A stretch of 12,479 bases of DNA from JANWHF01 sp036276235 (GTDB lineage: Bacteria; Planctomycetota; Phycisphaerae; Tepidisphaerales; Tepidisphaeraceae): assembly GCA_036276235.1 (NCBI GenBank), contig DATBDZ010000361.1, forward strand, positions 1 through 12,479. Direction: 5' to 3'. The position numbers and the translations under genes were made by a program. Of this stretch, positions 1 through 7,436 are shown piece after piece; the stretch's first letter is position 1; each line of letters starts with the position of its first letter. The notes beneath the pieces were generated by a model. It was not told the origin of the DNA, searched no databases, and saw only the letters and a program-made list of their open reading frames with translations.

Positions 1-163
1 GGCCGCCAACCGGTGCCGTGGTTTGGGCCGATTGTGATGAGTCCCCGCCGGAAGCGGAACTCGTAGGCGGCGTTGCTGCCGCCGGTTGTCCGCCGCTTGC
101 GGTGACGCTTTGAAAGAACTGGTACAACCCCTGTCCCACGCCTCCGATGCTGCCTGATGACAT
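1..163 (-). CDS. N-terminal fragment of a hypothetical protein
   Basis: This reading frame starts at the ATG on the minus strand at 163 and stays open to the window edge, giving 54 residues that begin MSSGSIGGVGQGLYQFFQSV. An AAAGGA ribosome binding site lies about 8 bases upstream of the ATG, which supports the start. After the first 20 or so residues the chain becomes very rich in Ser, Ala, Thr, Gly, Pro and Gln, so this part is probably a flexible, low-complexity segment. I see no signal peptide and no recognised domain. The remainder of the gene lies outside the window and its function cannot be told from this piece. Confidence 0.65.
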   Translation of the reverse strand, partial: MSSGSIGGVGQGLYQFFQSVTASGGQPAAATPPTSSASGGDSSQSAQTTAPVGG

Positions 164-444
164 GATCGAATTCCTTTCAATCCCACGCTTGGCCTCGGCG
201 CTCGCTGCGCATTGTTTTTATCGGCGGCAGACGGAAAGCGGATCAATATTTCGGAACCGCCCGATTGCGTGCGCCCAATGCGATCGCGCGTAACAATCTC
301 TCACCGCGCGGGCAATCAGCACAGGATCGGCAACGTTATCGGACCACGCGATCACAACGCTTTCCGCGCCCCAGCATACAACCTTTGGATGGCGCGGCAG
401 CGCGCGATCGCCGCTGCCTGATCGCGATATTGACTTTGATGATG

Positions 445-450
445 AAGGAG
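445..450 (+). promoter_or_regulatory. Ribosome binding site deciding the start at 457
   Basis: AAGGAG lies 6 bases before the ATG at 457. It is the strongest Shine-Dalgarno match among the recognised genes here and picks this ATG over the in-frame upstream codons (from 265), which would put a non-conserved leader before the signal peptide. Confidence 0.75.
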
Positions 451-456
451 AGCTGG

Positions 457-1377
457 ATGCGTTTTGCCGATCGATTTTTTCCGCGGATCGCGATTGCATT
501 ACTACTCGCCATTTTCAGCGCCGTGCAACGCTCAAGCGCCAATCCTCCGCCCAGCAACATTCCCGACGAATACAAAATCAACGGCTTTGCCGTCGGCTGC
601 CAGGCTTATACGTTCCGTCTTTTCACCGTGATGGAAGCGATCGAAAAGACCTCGCAAGCCGGCGGCAAGGTGATCGAGTTTTATCCGGGCCAGAAGCTGC
701 GCGCAGATCAACCGGCCGTCACGTTCAGCCACACCTCGCCGGATGCGGTGATCGAGCAGGTGAAGGAGCAACTCCGCAAGTTCCATATCAAGCCGGTGAA
801 TTACGGCGTCGTGTCCGCCGGCGGCAATACGCCTCAGGCGCGCCAGGAGGATTGGAAAAAGATTTTTGCGTTCGCGAAGAAGATGGATTTGGTTTGCGTC
901 ACCAGCGAGCCGAATGTCGCCGACATGGATTTCATCGAATCGCTGGTGAAGGAAAACAACATTCGCTTTGCGATTCACGATCACCCGCGCCAGCCGTGGA
1001 ATCCGAGCTATCAGTTCTGGGATCCGGCGTATGTGCTTTCGCTGGTGAAGAATCGCGACTCGCGCATGGGCTCGTGTGCCGACATTGGCCATTGGGTGCG
1101 CAGCGGCGTCAAGCCGCTCGAAGCCCTGAAGCTTCTTGAAGGCCGCGTCATGAGCAGCCATATGAAGGACCTTACAGAGTTCGGCAATCCCAACGCCTAC
1201 GACATCCCATGGGGCACCGGCGTCTCCGGTGTTGGCGAACTGCTCGATGAGCTCAAACGCCAGGGCTTTGACGGCAACATCTCCATCGAATACGAGCACA
1301 ACGAACAGAACTCACTGCCTGAAGTGACCAAGTGCGTGGATTTCGTGAAGAATTACAAACCGGGAGCGGGAAGCTAG
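457..1377 (+). CDS. Exported sugar phosphate isomerase/epimerase-like TIM-barrel protein
   Basis: The protein has 306 residues. Residues 1-28 form a signal peptide: a basic start, a hydrophobic core around 11-22, and a likely cut after Ala28. The rest matches the xylose-isomerase-like TIM barrel (AP endonuclease family 2 fold) of sugar isomerases and epimerases. Candidate metal and catalytic residues are Glu74 (VIEFYPG), Glu151, His174/His176 (HDH), Asp209 and His212 (CADIGHW), His235 (HMKD) and Glu278/Glu280 (IEYEHN). The family interconverts or oxidises sugars and polyols using a divalent metal. Export suggests it acts on sugars in the periplasm, but the substrate cannot be read from the sequence. 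The start is fixed by AAGGAG at 445-450. It converges on the pyruvyl transferase gene and the two stop codons overlap. Fold assignment is strong; exact reaction is unknown. Confidence 0.88.
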   Translation: MRFADRFFPRIAIALLLAIFSAVQRSSANPPPSNIPDEYKINGFAVGCQAYTFRLFTVMEAIEKTSQAGGKVIEFYPGQKLRADQPAVTFSHTSPDAVIEQVKEQLRKFHIKPVNYGVVSAGGNTPQARQEDWKKIFAFAKKMDLVCVTSEPNVADMDFIESLVKENNIRFAIHDHPRQPWNPSYQFWDPAYVLSLVKNRDSRMGSCADIGHWVRSGVKPLEALKLLEGRVMSSHMKDLTEFGNPNAYDIPWGTGVSGVGELLDELKRQGFDGNISIEYEHNEQNSLPEVTKCVDFVKNYKPGAGS

Positions 1378-2513
1378 CCCTGTGGCTCGCTGGATGTCGC
1401 ATCGCACACTGAGGCGGATCGGTCGAGAGATTGAAACTGATCGGCTGCACTCGCGAGGAACGCGTGGTATTTGTTGCGATATTCGGTCATCGCGTTATTA
1501 AGCCGCTTGATCAGCTCCTCGTCATTGGCGAGCAGCCTGTCCGTGAGCCGCAGAAGCTTTGAATGTTGGCCAGGTCGATGCGCGCGGGCCGAGAGGTCAC
1601 TCAGTCCGAAGGTTTCGATAAAGGCCAACCCGCGCCAATCCACGCCGATCGGGATGACCGGCTTGCCCAATCCGATGCCCAGCAGCGCCGCATGAAGCCG
1701 GAAGCCGATGACGCCGCGGCTATTCTCAAAGCGCGCGATCAGCTCATCCAGATCCGCCGTGCAGAAGATTTCGACGCCGGCGGGAACCCATTGTTTGGCG
1801 GGCTCGGTGTCGATGAGATCGTGCAGCGAAACGATAATCGGCACACCGCGATCGCGAAGCGTCTGGATGTAGCGCATCGCCGCGCGCATGTATTGCTTTC
1901 CGCCGACGCGCTCGACGATTCGCGGCGGGGGAAATGAGATCATCAGCGGCAGGTTTGCATCGCCGGCCGTGATCGGGCGATCGGTCAGAAACGTGACCGG
2001 GCAGCCGGTGCATTGCGTGGTGATGCCGATCTCGGCGAGCTTATTCACTGTAGTTATATCGCGCACCGCCGATGCGAAAGCTTTGCGATGCAGCAGCCGC
2101 ACTTCGTCCAGCGCCGGCGGATGATATTTGCGGATTCGCTTCCCAAAACTGCTGCCGGTTCCCATCCCCAGCAACAGCAGCGGCACCTTGAGGCGCTCGA
2201 TCGATTCGACATCGGTGTAGACGCCCCAGCCGCCGGTTTTGCCGATCAATCCATCGCGGCGGGGCTTTCGGGCCTCGAGCAGATTTGATCCGCCGACGAT
2301 GACCAAGTCAGCCTCGGCATTACTTCGCTCGACATTTTCTGAGCGCAAACCGATCAATCGGTCGTCGCCCGGATAGCGGTCATTCACCGGGAAATCAACG
2401 AACTGCGCTTCGCCGAAATGTCGCGCAATCGCCTGGCGAATTGCCCGCGCGACCAGAAGATCGCCGACGTTGTTGCTGCCGAGCGGAAAATAGTGATGGA
2501 CTTTTAGTGGCAC
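1374..2513 (-). CDS. Polysaccharide pyruvyl transferase family protein
   Basis: The protein has 379 residues. Family marks are GSNNVGD at residues 12-18 close to the start, VGGSNLLE at 73-80, a CTGCP segment at 168-172, and FRLHAALLG at 271-279, which carries the conserved Arg-x-His pair (R272, H274) followed by GKPVIPIG. Members of this family transfer pyruvate from phosphoenolpyruvate to sugars as ketals in exopolysaccharide or cell-wall glycans, in the cytoplasm; some relatives have other roles. The start is GTG at 2513. The frame is closed by a stop about 50 bases upstream with no other start codon between, and the domain begins at once, so GTG is the likely start despite the C-rich, SD-less upstream sequence. 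It is divergent from the glycosyltransferase gene, which supports a surface-glycan role. The sugar acceptor is unknown. Confidence 0.85.
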   Translation of the reverse strand: MPLKVHHYFPLGSNNVGDLLVARAIRQAIARHFGEAQFVDFPVNDRYPGDDRLIGLRSENVERSNAEADLVIVGGSNLLEARKPRRDGLIGKTGGWGVYTDVESIERLKVPLLLLGMGTGSSFGKRIRKYHPPALDEVRLLHRKAFASAVRDITTVNKLAEIGITTQCTGCPVTFLTDRPITAGDANLPLMISFPPPRIVERVGGKQYMRAAMRYIQTLRDRGVPIIVSLHDLIDTEPAKQWVPAGVEIFCTADLDELIARFENSRGVIGFRLHAALLGIGLGKPVIPIGVDWRGLAFIETFGLSDLSARAHRPGQHSKLLRLTDRLLANDEELIKRLNNAMTEYRNKYHAFLASAADQFQSLDRSASVCDATSSEPQG

Positions 2514-2729
2514 GTCGAGGGGGGGCGTGGGGTTGACGTTGTGTGCGCAAACACTGTATCAAAGCACTCGGAGGCTTTCAACGCATCCCGGCCATGCCGG
2601 CCCGCATCCCGCGTGCTGATTCATCCTGGATTCACGCTTCAATGATATGAGTTGCGTTGTCGTCGCCATCAACGTATGCAGAAGCGGAGTTAAAAGGGCG
2701 GCAACAACGACAATCTTGATGTCCAACGT

Positions 2730-4274
2730 ATGACCATCCAGCCCGTCGCCAATCTTCCGTCGGGAAGAAGCCGCCGAACGCCCCTACGGCAACAGCGCGC
2801 CCTATTGCTGTTGGTTGTGCTCGCAGGGATTCTTTGCCGCGTCGCGCAATACATGGCCAATCCCTCGCTCTGGCATGATGAGGCGCTGGTGGCGCTGAAC
2901 GTGATGGATCGGTCGGCGGGGCAGTTATTTGGGCCACTCGATTATGCACAGGCGGCGCCGCCGCTATTTCTGCTTGCCGAGCGCGGCCTTTGGGTGGCAA
3001 CCGGCAACCCGGATTTTGCCCTGCGGCTGGTGTCATTCATCTGCGGCATCACCGCCGTTCCACTCTTCGCGTTGCTGTGCTGGAGATTGTTGCCGGGGGC
3101 CGCGGCTCCATGGACAGCCGCGTTTTTTGCGCTCTCCGACAAGCTGATCTGGCATTCGGCGGAAGTGAAGCCGTACAGCAGCGATGTGCTTTGCGCCGTC
3201 GTGCTGTTGCTCCTTGCATTGGCGATTCGACACGGATCCGCGGCACTGCGGTTTGCCCGCCTTTCAATGATCTCGGCGATCTTCGTCTGGTTTTCGTTTC
3301 CCGCCGCCATCATGTTTGGGGGAATGAGTCTCACGCTGCTTCCGCGCCTGTGGAGGCGCGGCGGATTGGCCCGCGCGATCTGGGTGCTGGGCAACGGCCT
3401 GGTCGCCGCCTCCTTTGTCGCGCTTTATCTCGTCACCGTTCGCCATCAGCATGATGAATCGGGCAACTACCTCTCAAACTACTGGGTCACCGATTTCCCA
3501 GATTATTCCCATCCCCTTCGCATTCCATACTGGCTGATATGGGAACTGGGCCGGCTATGCGATCACCCCTATCGAAGCTTCGGATACCTGATCGGCCTGT
3601 TGGCGATCGCCGGGGTCATCGGGCTGGCGCGTCGCCGCCGCTATGAGGTTCTTGGCGCGTGTCTGTGGCCGATTGGATTGGCCATCCTCGCGGCATTCGC
3701 GAAGCAATATCCATTTAATGGCGATCGCCTGACTGTCTATCTTGTGCCGGGATTATTCCTGCTCTGCGGCGCGGGGACGGCATGGCTGCGGGAGTGTCTT
3801 CCGCTTCCCTGGCAGAAGCTTTGGTTTGCCTTGGCGCTGGTGATCGTTGGGCGCGGCGCGGTTGAAGGAACATGGCGGCTGTTTGTTCCGCGCAGCCGAT
3901 CGAATATCCGGCCGATGGTCGAATACATCCGCCGCATGCGCCAGCCGGGCGAGGGCTTGTATCTGGTCGGCGATGCGATGGGCATCCCCGGCGAGCCAAA
4001 AGATTTCACCGGCAGCTTCTCGCGCGAACTGCTTTGCTACTGGCACGACCCGCAGAACTATCACGCCGGCCTGCCCAAAGACGTTTCGCGCATCCCCGAG
4101 CGCCGGTTCTGGATCTGCTTCCCGATGCTTCCGGAGCACGATCCCGACAAGGCGCTTGCGCCGCTGGTGGATCGACTGAGTCCCGTGGCGACGGAAAAGA
4201 TCCGCAAGCTCCCCGATAACCATAAAGGCGGTGCCGCGCTCTTGTTTGAGCGAAAGGACGCCGGCGGCTCCTGA
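2730..4274 (+). CDS. GT39-family (PMT/ArnT-like) membrane glycosyltransferase
   Basis: The protein has 514 residues: a short basic cytoplasmic start, a first membrane helix at about 23-37, then roughly ten hydrophobic segments up to about 385, and a soluble C-terminal domain of about 125 residues. Directly after helix 1 comes SLWHDEA (46-52), the acidic Asp-Glu motif in the first extracytoplasmic loop of this GT-C superfamily. QAAPPLF at 74-80 and EVKPYSSD at 145-152 are also typical. Such enzymes move a sugar from a polyprenyl-phosphate donor to a protein, lipid or glycan on the outer face of the membrane. No Shine-Dalgarno sequence precedes the ATG, so the start could differ slightly. Neighbouring pyruvyl transferase and AsnB-like genes fit a surface-glycan locus. 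Donor and acceptor are unknown. Confidence 0.82.
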   Translation: MTIQPVANLPSGRSRRTPLRQQRALLLLVVLAGILCRVAQYMANPSLWHDEALVALNVMDRSAGQLFGPLDYAQAAPPLFLLAERGLWVATGNPDFALRLVSFICGITAVPLFALLCWRLLPGAAAPWTAAFFALSDKLIWHSAEVKPYSSDVLCAVVLLLLALAIRHGSAALRFARLSMISAIFVWFSFPAAIMFGGMSLTLLPRLWRRGGLARAIWVLGNGLVAASFVALYLVTVRHQHDESGNYLSNYWVTDFPDYSHPLRIPYWLIWELGRLCDHPYRSFGYLIGLLAIAGVIGLARRRRYEVLGACLWPIGLAILAAFAKQYPFNGDRLTVYLVPGLFLLCGAGTAWLRECLPLPWQKLWFALALVIVGRGAVEGTWRLFVPRSRSNIRPMVEYIRRMRQPGEGLYLVGDAMGIPGEPKDFTGSFSRELLCYWHDPQNYHAGLPKDVSRIPERRFWICFPMLPEHDPDKALAPLVDRLSPVATEKIRKLPDNHKGGAALLFERKDAGGS

Positions 4275-4296
4275 GTCTCCGCCAAATGTCTCGAAA

Positions 4297-6039
4297 TTAC
4301 ATTTCGCGCCAGTCGAATTGCACTTCCGCGCGGCGAAGCCGGTCTTCGAGCAGATGCAGGCGATACAAGAACATTGCCACGACGTCCATCTCGCGCCGGC
4401 CGATCAGAGTGCCGAGCAATCGCGGCGCGGCTTTGCGATGGCTCAGCAGCGACAAACGCCCCGGCCGCGCTAAATCTTTGAGTACCGTGGTCGCCCACCG
4501 TTTTGTCCAGCGGCTTGGCTTGATCTGTCGGACGTTCTTATCCGCCAGCGCCGAGTTGTGCGGGATCTTGCTCATCTGCGGATAAAACCGGTCCAGCAGC
4601 TTGCGATACAGGTCGTAGCTAAAACAAGCGGCATCGATCCCCATCTTGTATTGAATCGTTTCCCAACTGTAGAACGGCGTGATCGCCTCGGCGACGTGCA
4701 GATGCTGCAGCACGTTGTTCGACATGAAGTGCCGTTGCTGTGCGACGAGGTTTACGCCCAGGATCGCGTGTCCGCTGTCGGCCCAGTCGGCAAATCGTTT
4801 GCGAAGCACGGAGATGATTCGCTCGTCGCCGCGTTTGGTCACTTGTGGATCAAGCAAATCAAAGCGCGCCAGCAAATGAGAGCTGGCAAACGCGCGATGA
4901 TATGCGACGGCCAGGTCTTCCTGGGTTTCGCGCTCAAGCTTTCCGCCGACGCGGTCGAGCGAGCCGCGATTCATCGGGTCGCCGAAGAAGCCGGTGAGGC
5001 ACGGAACGCCCGGCCGCTGGGCTGCCGCCACATACGAAAGCTGCTTGGTGATTGGAAATCCTGCCGGCGTAAAACTGAACGGGGCGGCGTACATGTCCCA
5101 AAGCGTGCCATCGGTCTTGAGCACCTTGAACATCGGTAGATTCAGCGCCTTGACCACATTCGTCGCACCCACTTCCTCCGACTCGCGATCGACGATGCAG
5201 AATGATTCGGTCTTGAGATGCTCGCTCTTTGCCGCCAGGCCGGCGACATAGCGGCTGTCGTAGCCGCCCGACAGCGCAATCGACACGCGATCCAGATCGC
5301 ACGTCAGCGCATCAAACGTCCGCGAAATCCGCTGATGCATGCCTTCGATCAGCTCATCATCCGGCGGCGTTCGTTGGACGCCGGCAAGATTCCAGTAGCG
5401 CGATTCGCTGTATTTTCCCGCCTCCCAAGTCGCGACGACACCGTAGCCGATCGGCGGAAAACCGTTGAAAAGCCCTCGCTCTGTGAGATCGAAAATGCAG
5501 CGCAGCCAGGCGGCGACAGCGTCGTAGTTGACGCCGCCCATGTCAAAGCCCGCCCGCTGGAGCAGCCACACATCGCTGCCACAAACAAGCTTGCCCTTCG
5601 CGGTCCCGACGTGCCACGGCCGAAACCCCAGTGGATCAGACACCATCCGCACGCGGCGATGGCGCCGATCATCAATCAGAATCACGAACATGCCGACGAG
5701 CTGGCACAGCGCGGAAAAATCGCCGCGATTGATCACATCGGCGATCCATTTCAGCAATTCCGATTTTCGCACATCCGGGTGCGCGGCGATTCCCCAGCGA
5801 TACACGCAACAGCCGCTCGCGTCGTCGAAATAGGATTCGACATTCGCCCGATCGCCGACGACGACTTCCAATGTCGGCTCGATTCCGTCCTTCGCCGGCA
5901 ACGTGATGCGCTTTGTATCGACAAAGGCGTTTGAGAAAGGCGCGCCGGGTTCAATGCTCAACGCGAACAGCGTATTAGTAGCAGATTCAATAAATGGCGC
6001 GGGAACAGCTTTAGAAACGATCGACGGAACGTTATCCAT
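4297..6039 (-). CDS. Asparagine synthetase-like protein lacking the N-terminal glutaminase cysteine
   Basis: The protein has 580 residues. Residues about 80-220 resemble the class II glutamine amidotransferase domain: FVILIDD at 118-124, SDPLGFRPWHVG at 134-145, CGSDVWLL at 153-160, GLFNGFPPIGYG at 189-200 and RYW at 214-216. From about 230 the ATP-pyrophosphatase domain follows, with the P-loop SGGYDS at 257-262. Two things differ from true AsnB. The second residue is Asp, so the catalytic Cys2 is missing and about 80 N-terminal residues have no clear match. The usual GEGxDE loop is replaced by TGFFGDPMNRG at 349-359. Known relatives without Cys2 use ATP to activate a carboxylate and form an amide with an amine other than glutamine-derived ammonia. 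Between glycan genes, it may modify a surface glycan or a small metabolite; this is inference. It converges on the glycosyltransferase gene with 22 bp between stops. Confidence 0.8.
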   Translation of the reverse strand: MDNVPSIVSKAVPAPFIESATNTLFALSIEPGAPFSNAFVDTKRITLPAKDGIEPTLEVVVGDRANVESYFDDASGCCVYRWGIAAHPDVRKSELLKWIADVINRGDFSALCQLVGMFVILIDDRRHRRVRMVSDPLGFRPWHVGTAKGKLVCGSDVWLLQRAGFDMGGVNYDAVAAWLRCIFDLTERGLFNGFPPIGYGVVATWEAGKYSESRYWNLAGVQRTPPDDELIEGMHQRISRTFDALTCDLDRVSIALSGGYDSRYVAGLAAKSEHLKTESFCIVDRESEEVGATNVVKALNLPMFKVLKTDGTLWDMYAAPFSFTPAGFPITKQLSYVAAAQRPGVPCLTGFFGDPMNRGSLDRVGGKLERETQEDLAVAYHRAFASSHLLARFDLLDPQVTKRGDERIISVLRKRFADWADSGHAILGVNLVAQQRHFMSNNVLQHLHVAEAITPFYSWETIQYKMGIDAACFSYDLYRKLLDRFYPQMSKIPHNSALADKNVRQIKPSRWTKRWATTVLKDLARPGRLSLLSHRKAAPRLLGTLIGRREMDVVAMFLYRLHLLEDRLRRAEVQFDWREM

Positions 6040-6115
6040 CTAAGCGGCCCCCAATGGTCCAACGCCGTCATGCCCAGTGGCCGTGTGCGTCCTGCATCCT
6101 TTCAAAGCACAAAAA

Positions 6116-6174
6116 CGGCGGGCAGTGCCCGCCCTACGACAGAAAGCGGCGCGTAGGGCGGGCACTGCCCGCCG
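6116..6174. repeat. Perfect 23-bp inverted repeat, GTAG-headed REP-like pair
   Basis: The arms at 6116-6138 and 6152-6174 are perfect inverse copies around a 13-base loop, flanked by A-rich and T-rich ends. Each arm is itself a hairpin: GTAG is followed by GGCGGGCACTGCCCGCC. A GTAG tetranucleotide before a short hairpin is the layout of REP sequences mobilised by RAYT (REP-associated Y1) transposases. It resembles the repeat at 8169-8231 in design and partly in sequence. Confidence 0.88.
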
Positions 6175-6222
6175 CGTTTTCGGAACAGGTGCTCGCAAGG
6201 AGCTCGCCCCTCGCCCGACTAA

Positions 6223-6241
6223 GCCAGATGCTTCGGAGTAC
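6223..6241. repeat. Half copy of the main palindromic repeat (family A)
   Basis: These 19 bases are identical to the first 19 bases of the family A right arms at 7955, 8266 and 10045 (the last has one difference). The remaining 11 bases of the arm appear 165 bp further on, at 6407-6417, with one mismatch (CTCACCATGAC for CTCAGCATGAC). No convincing left arm remains nearby. Confidence 0.75.
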
Positions 6242-6272
6242 ACGCTCTGAAAATGTTGGCGGTTGTCTACAA

Positions 6273-6368
6273 ACGCCACGGGCATGCTGTCGCAAGCCCA
6301 TGCCACCCAAGATGGCGCTTGACCACACAATTGGGTGGCATGGGCTCGCGACAGCGTGCCCGTGGCGT
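6273..6368. repeat. 38-bp inverted repeat with two mismatches
   Basis: The arms 6273-6310 and 6331-6368 pair over 38 bp with two mismatches and a 20-base loop. It is the longest stem in the window. Its sequence is unlike the other families, although each arm again contains a short internal pairing (GGCAT with ATGCC). There is no T-run after it, so it does not look like a terminator. It lies wholly within the 165-bp segment that appears to interrupt the half repeat at 6223-6241. Confidence 0.88.
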
Positions 6369-6456
6369 CTTTTATAATTCGCGGGTCTGCCTCTGGCACA
6401 TGGCCACTCACCATGACAGTACTTCGTGAAGATATTGTAGACTCAAATCTCAACAT

Positions 6457-7413
6457 CTAGACCAAATCCTGCGGGTCAAGGTGCGTGGAGTACTTGTCGA
6501 AGTACGGGTACGCGGTGTCGGGACAGACGAACGCCGCGCAGACTTCACCATTGCTGTTGCGATGTTGATCGAGCGTTCCTGCTTCTTTGCGAGCGGCGAT
6601 GAAGTTGAGCAGGCCGGCCAGCGCCGAGCCGGAACTGGGGCCGACCATCATCTCAATGTCCCACCAGAGCTCGCGGCTCTTGACGAATGATTCCTTCGTG
6701 CCGACCTGCTCGATTGCGTCGAGTGTCTGCCGCCAGGGGAATTTGATTTCGCGCAGGCGATCTTCGCCGCGCAGGCCAGGGACAGCGGCGCCCGGCGCGC
6801 ACATCGCGCCGACGACAACGCAGTTCTGCGAAACGCGCTTGAAGTATCGCGACATCCCCATCGCGGTGCCGGTGGTTCCCAGCCCCGCGCAGGCGATTGT
6901 CAGCTTGCCATCCGTCTGCTTCCAGATTCGCGGCGCCAGCCATTTTTCGTAGGCGCGCGGGTTGGAATCATTTTCGTATTGCGCGAGATTGATGTGGCCG
7001 GGCCGCGCGCCCATTTGCCGCGCCAGCTCGATCCCGCCCGGCTCGTCGGCGCTTTCGGTGCTGAAGTGGCACTTGATCCGCGACAGACGCAACGGATCGA
7101 GCTTCCCCGAAGGAATATCCGCGCGAAGAATCGCGATGATGTTTTTGATGCCGAAGGCTGGCGCCAGAATCCCCAGCGCCAGCGCCATATTGCCGGAGGA
7201 ATTCTCAACGAGCGTGTGGACGCCCTTGAGGCGTCCGTCGGCCTGCGCTTCCAGCAGGAGATTGAGCGCGGCAAACTTCTTGATGTTGTCGCCGCAGCTT
7301 TGCGCGTAGATGCGGACGCGATCCTGCTTGAACGGGTTGAGCTTTTCGGAAAGCTCAACGAGGCAAGGACATTCCAAGAGTGCTTCGTGCTTTGCCGATA
7401 ACTCCGCGCCCAT
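6457..7413 (-). CDS. Divergent PLP enzyme of the cysteine synthase family
   Basis: The protein has 318 residues from the ATG at 7413. A TTG at 7455 would add 14 residues but would overlap panD, so ATG is preferred; a weak GGA lies upstream. It has the fold-type II PLP layout: a candidate PLP lysine Lys45 in GDNIKKFAALNLL (41-53), SSGN at 72-75 (asparagine loop), the phosphate-binding loop GTTGTAMG at 179-186, and SSGSA at 260-264 near the pyridine nitrogen. The usual Lys-Asp-Arg after the lysine is Lys-Lys-Phe here and the loop TSGNTG is SSGNMA, so it is not a standard CysK. The family makes cysteine or related amino acids by beta-replacement on activated serine. It starts 23 bp after panD and is probably co-transcribed. 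Fold is secure; substrate is unknown. Confidence 0.82.
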   Translation of the reverse strand: MGAELSAKHEALLECPCLVELSEKLNPFKQDRVRIYAQSCGDNIKKFAALNLLLEAQADGRLKGVHTLVENSSGNMALALGILAPAFGIKNIIAILRADIPSGKLDPLRLSRIKCHFSTESADEPGGIELARQMGARPGHINLAQYENDSNPRAYEKWLAPRIWKQTDGKLTIACAGLGTTGTAMGMSRYFKRVSQNCVVVGAMCAPGAAVPGLRGEDRLREIKFPWRQTLDAIEQVGTKESFVKSRELWWDIEMMVGPSSGSALAGLLNFIAARKEAGTLDQHRNSNGEVCAAFVCPDTAYPYFDKYSTHLDPQDLV

Positions 7414-7436
7414 GATTTTTCCAGGAAAGTGCGAGC

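Larger units (their letters stand above)
6040..6456. other. Non-coding spacer built of several palindromic repeats
   Basis: This 417-bp gap between two minus-strand genes holds no credible gene. It contains the inverted repeats at 6116-6174 and 6273-6368 and a half repeat at 6223-6241, the last continued at 6407-6417. Outer GTCATGC (6067-6073) and CATGAC (6412-6417) suggest that much of the gap may be one repeat broken up by later insertions, which is a hypothesis. No promoter for the downstream asparagine-synthetase-like gene could be fixed; TATAAT at 6370-6375 has no good partner and points the wrong way. Confidence 0.6.

Noticed and set aside
532..1299. 255-residue open frame antisense to the isomerase gene
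   Set aside because: It lies entirely opposite a well-supported conserved gene and shows no family motif; GC-rich coding often leaves the opposite strand open.
2514..2729. Divergent promoters between the pyruvyl transferase and glycosyltransferase genes
   Set aside because: A GCATCCCG direct repeat and a short CCGGCcatGCCGG palindrome are present near 2585-2615, but no paired -35/-10 boxes could be fixed, so no site is called.
5218..5934. 238-residue open frame antisense to the asparagine-synthetase-like gene
   Set aside because: It is opposite a gene with clear motifs, and its composition is that of a shadow frame.
6067..6241. Decayed left arm of family A at 6067 with an inserted GTAG repeat
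   Set aside because: Only GTCATGC and a weak GCATC match remain; the evidence is too thin to annotate a full split element.
6040..6456. 138-residue open frame on the minus strand
   Set aside because: It is a translation of inverted repeats, has no start signal and no protein-like pattern; frames through palindromes stay open by chance in GC-rich DNA.
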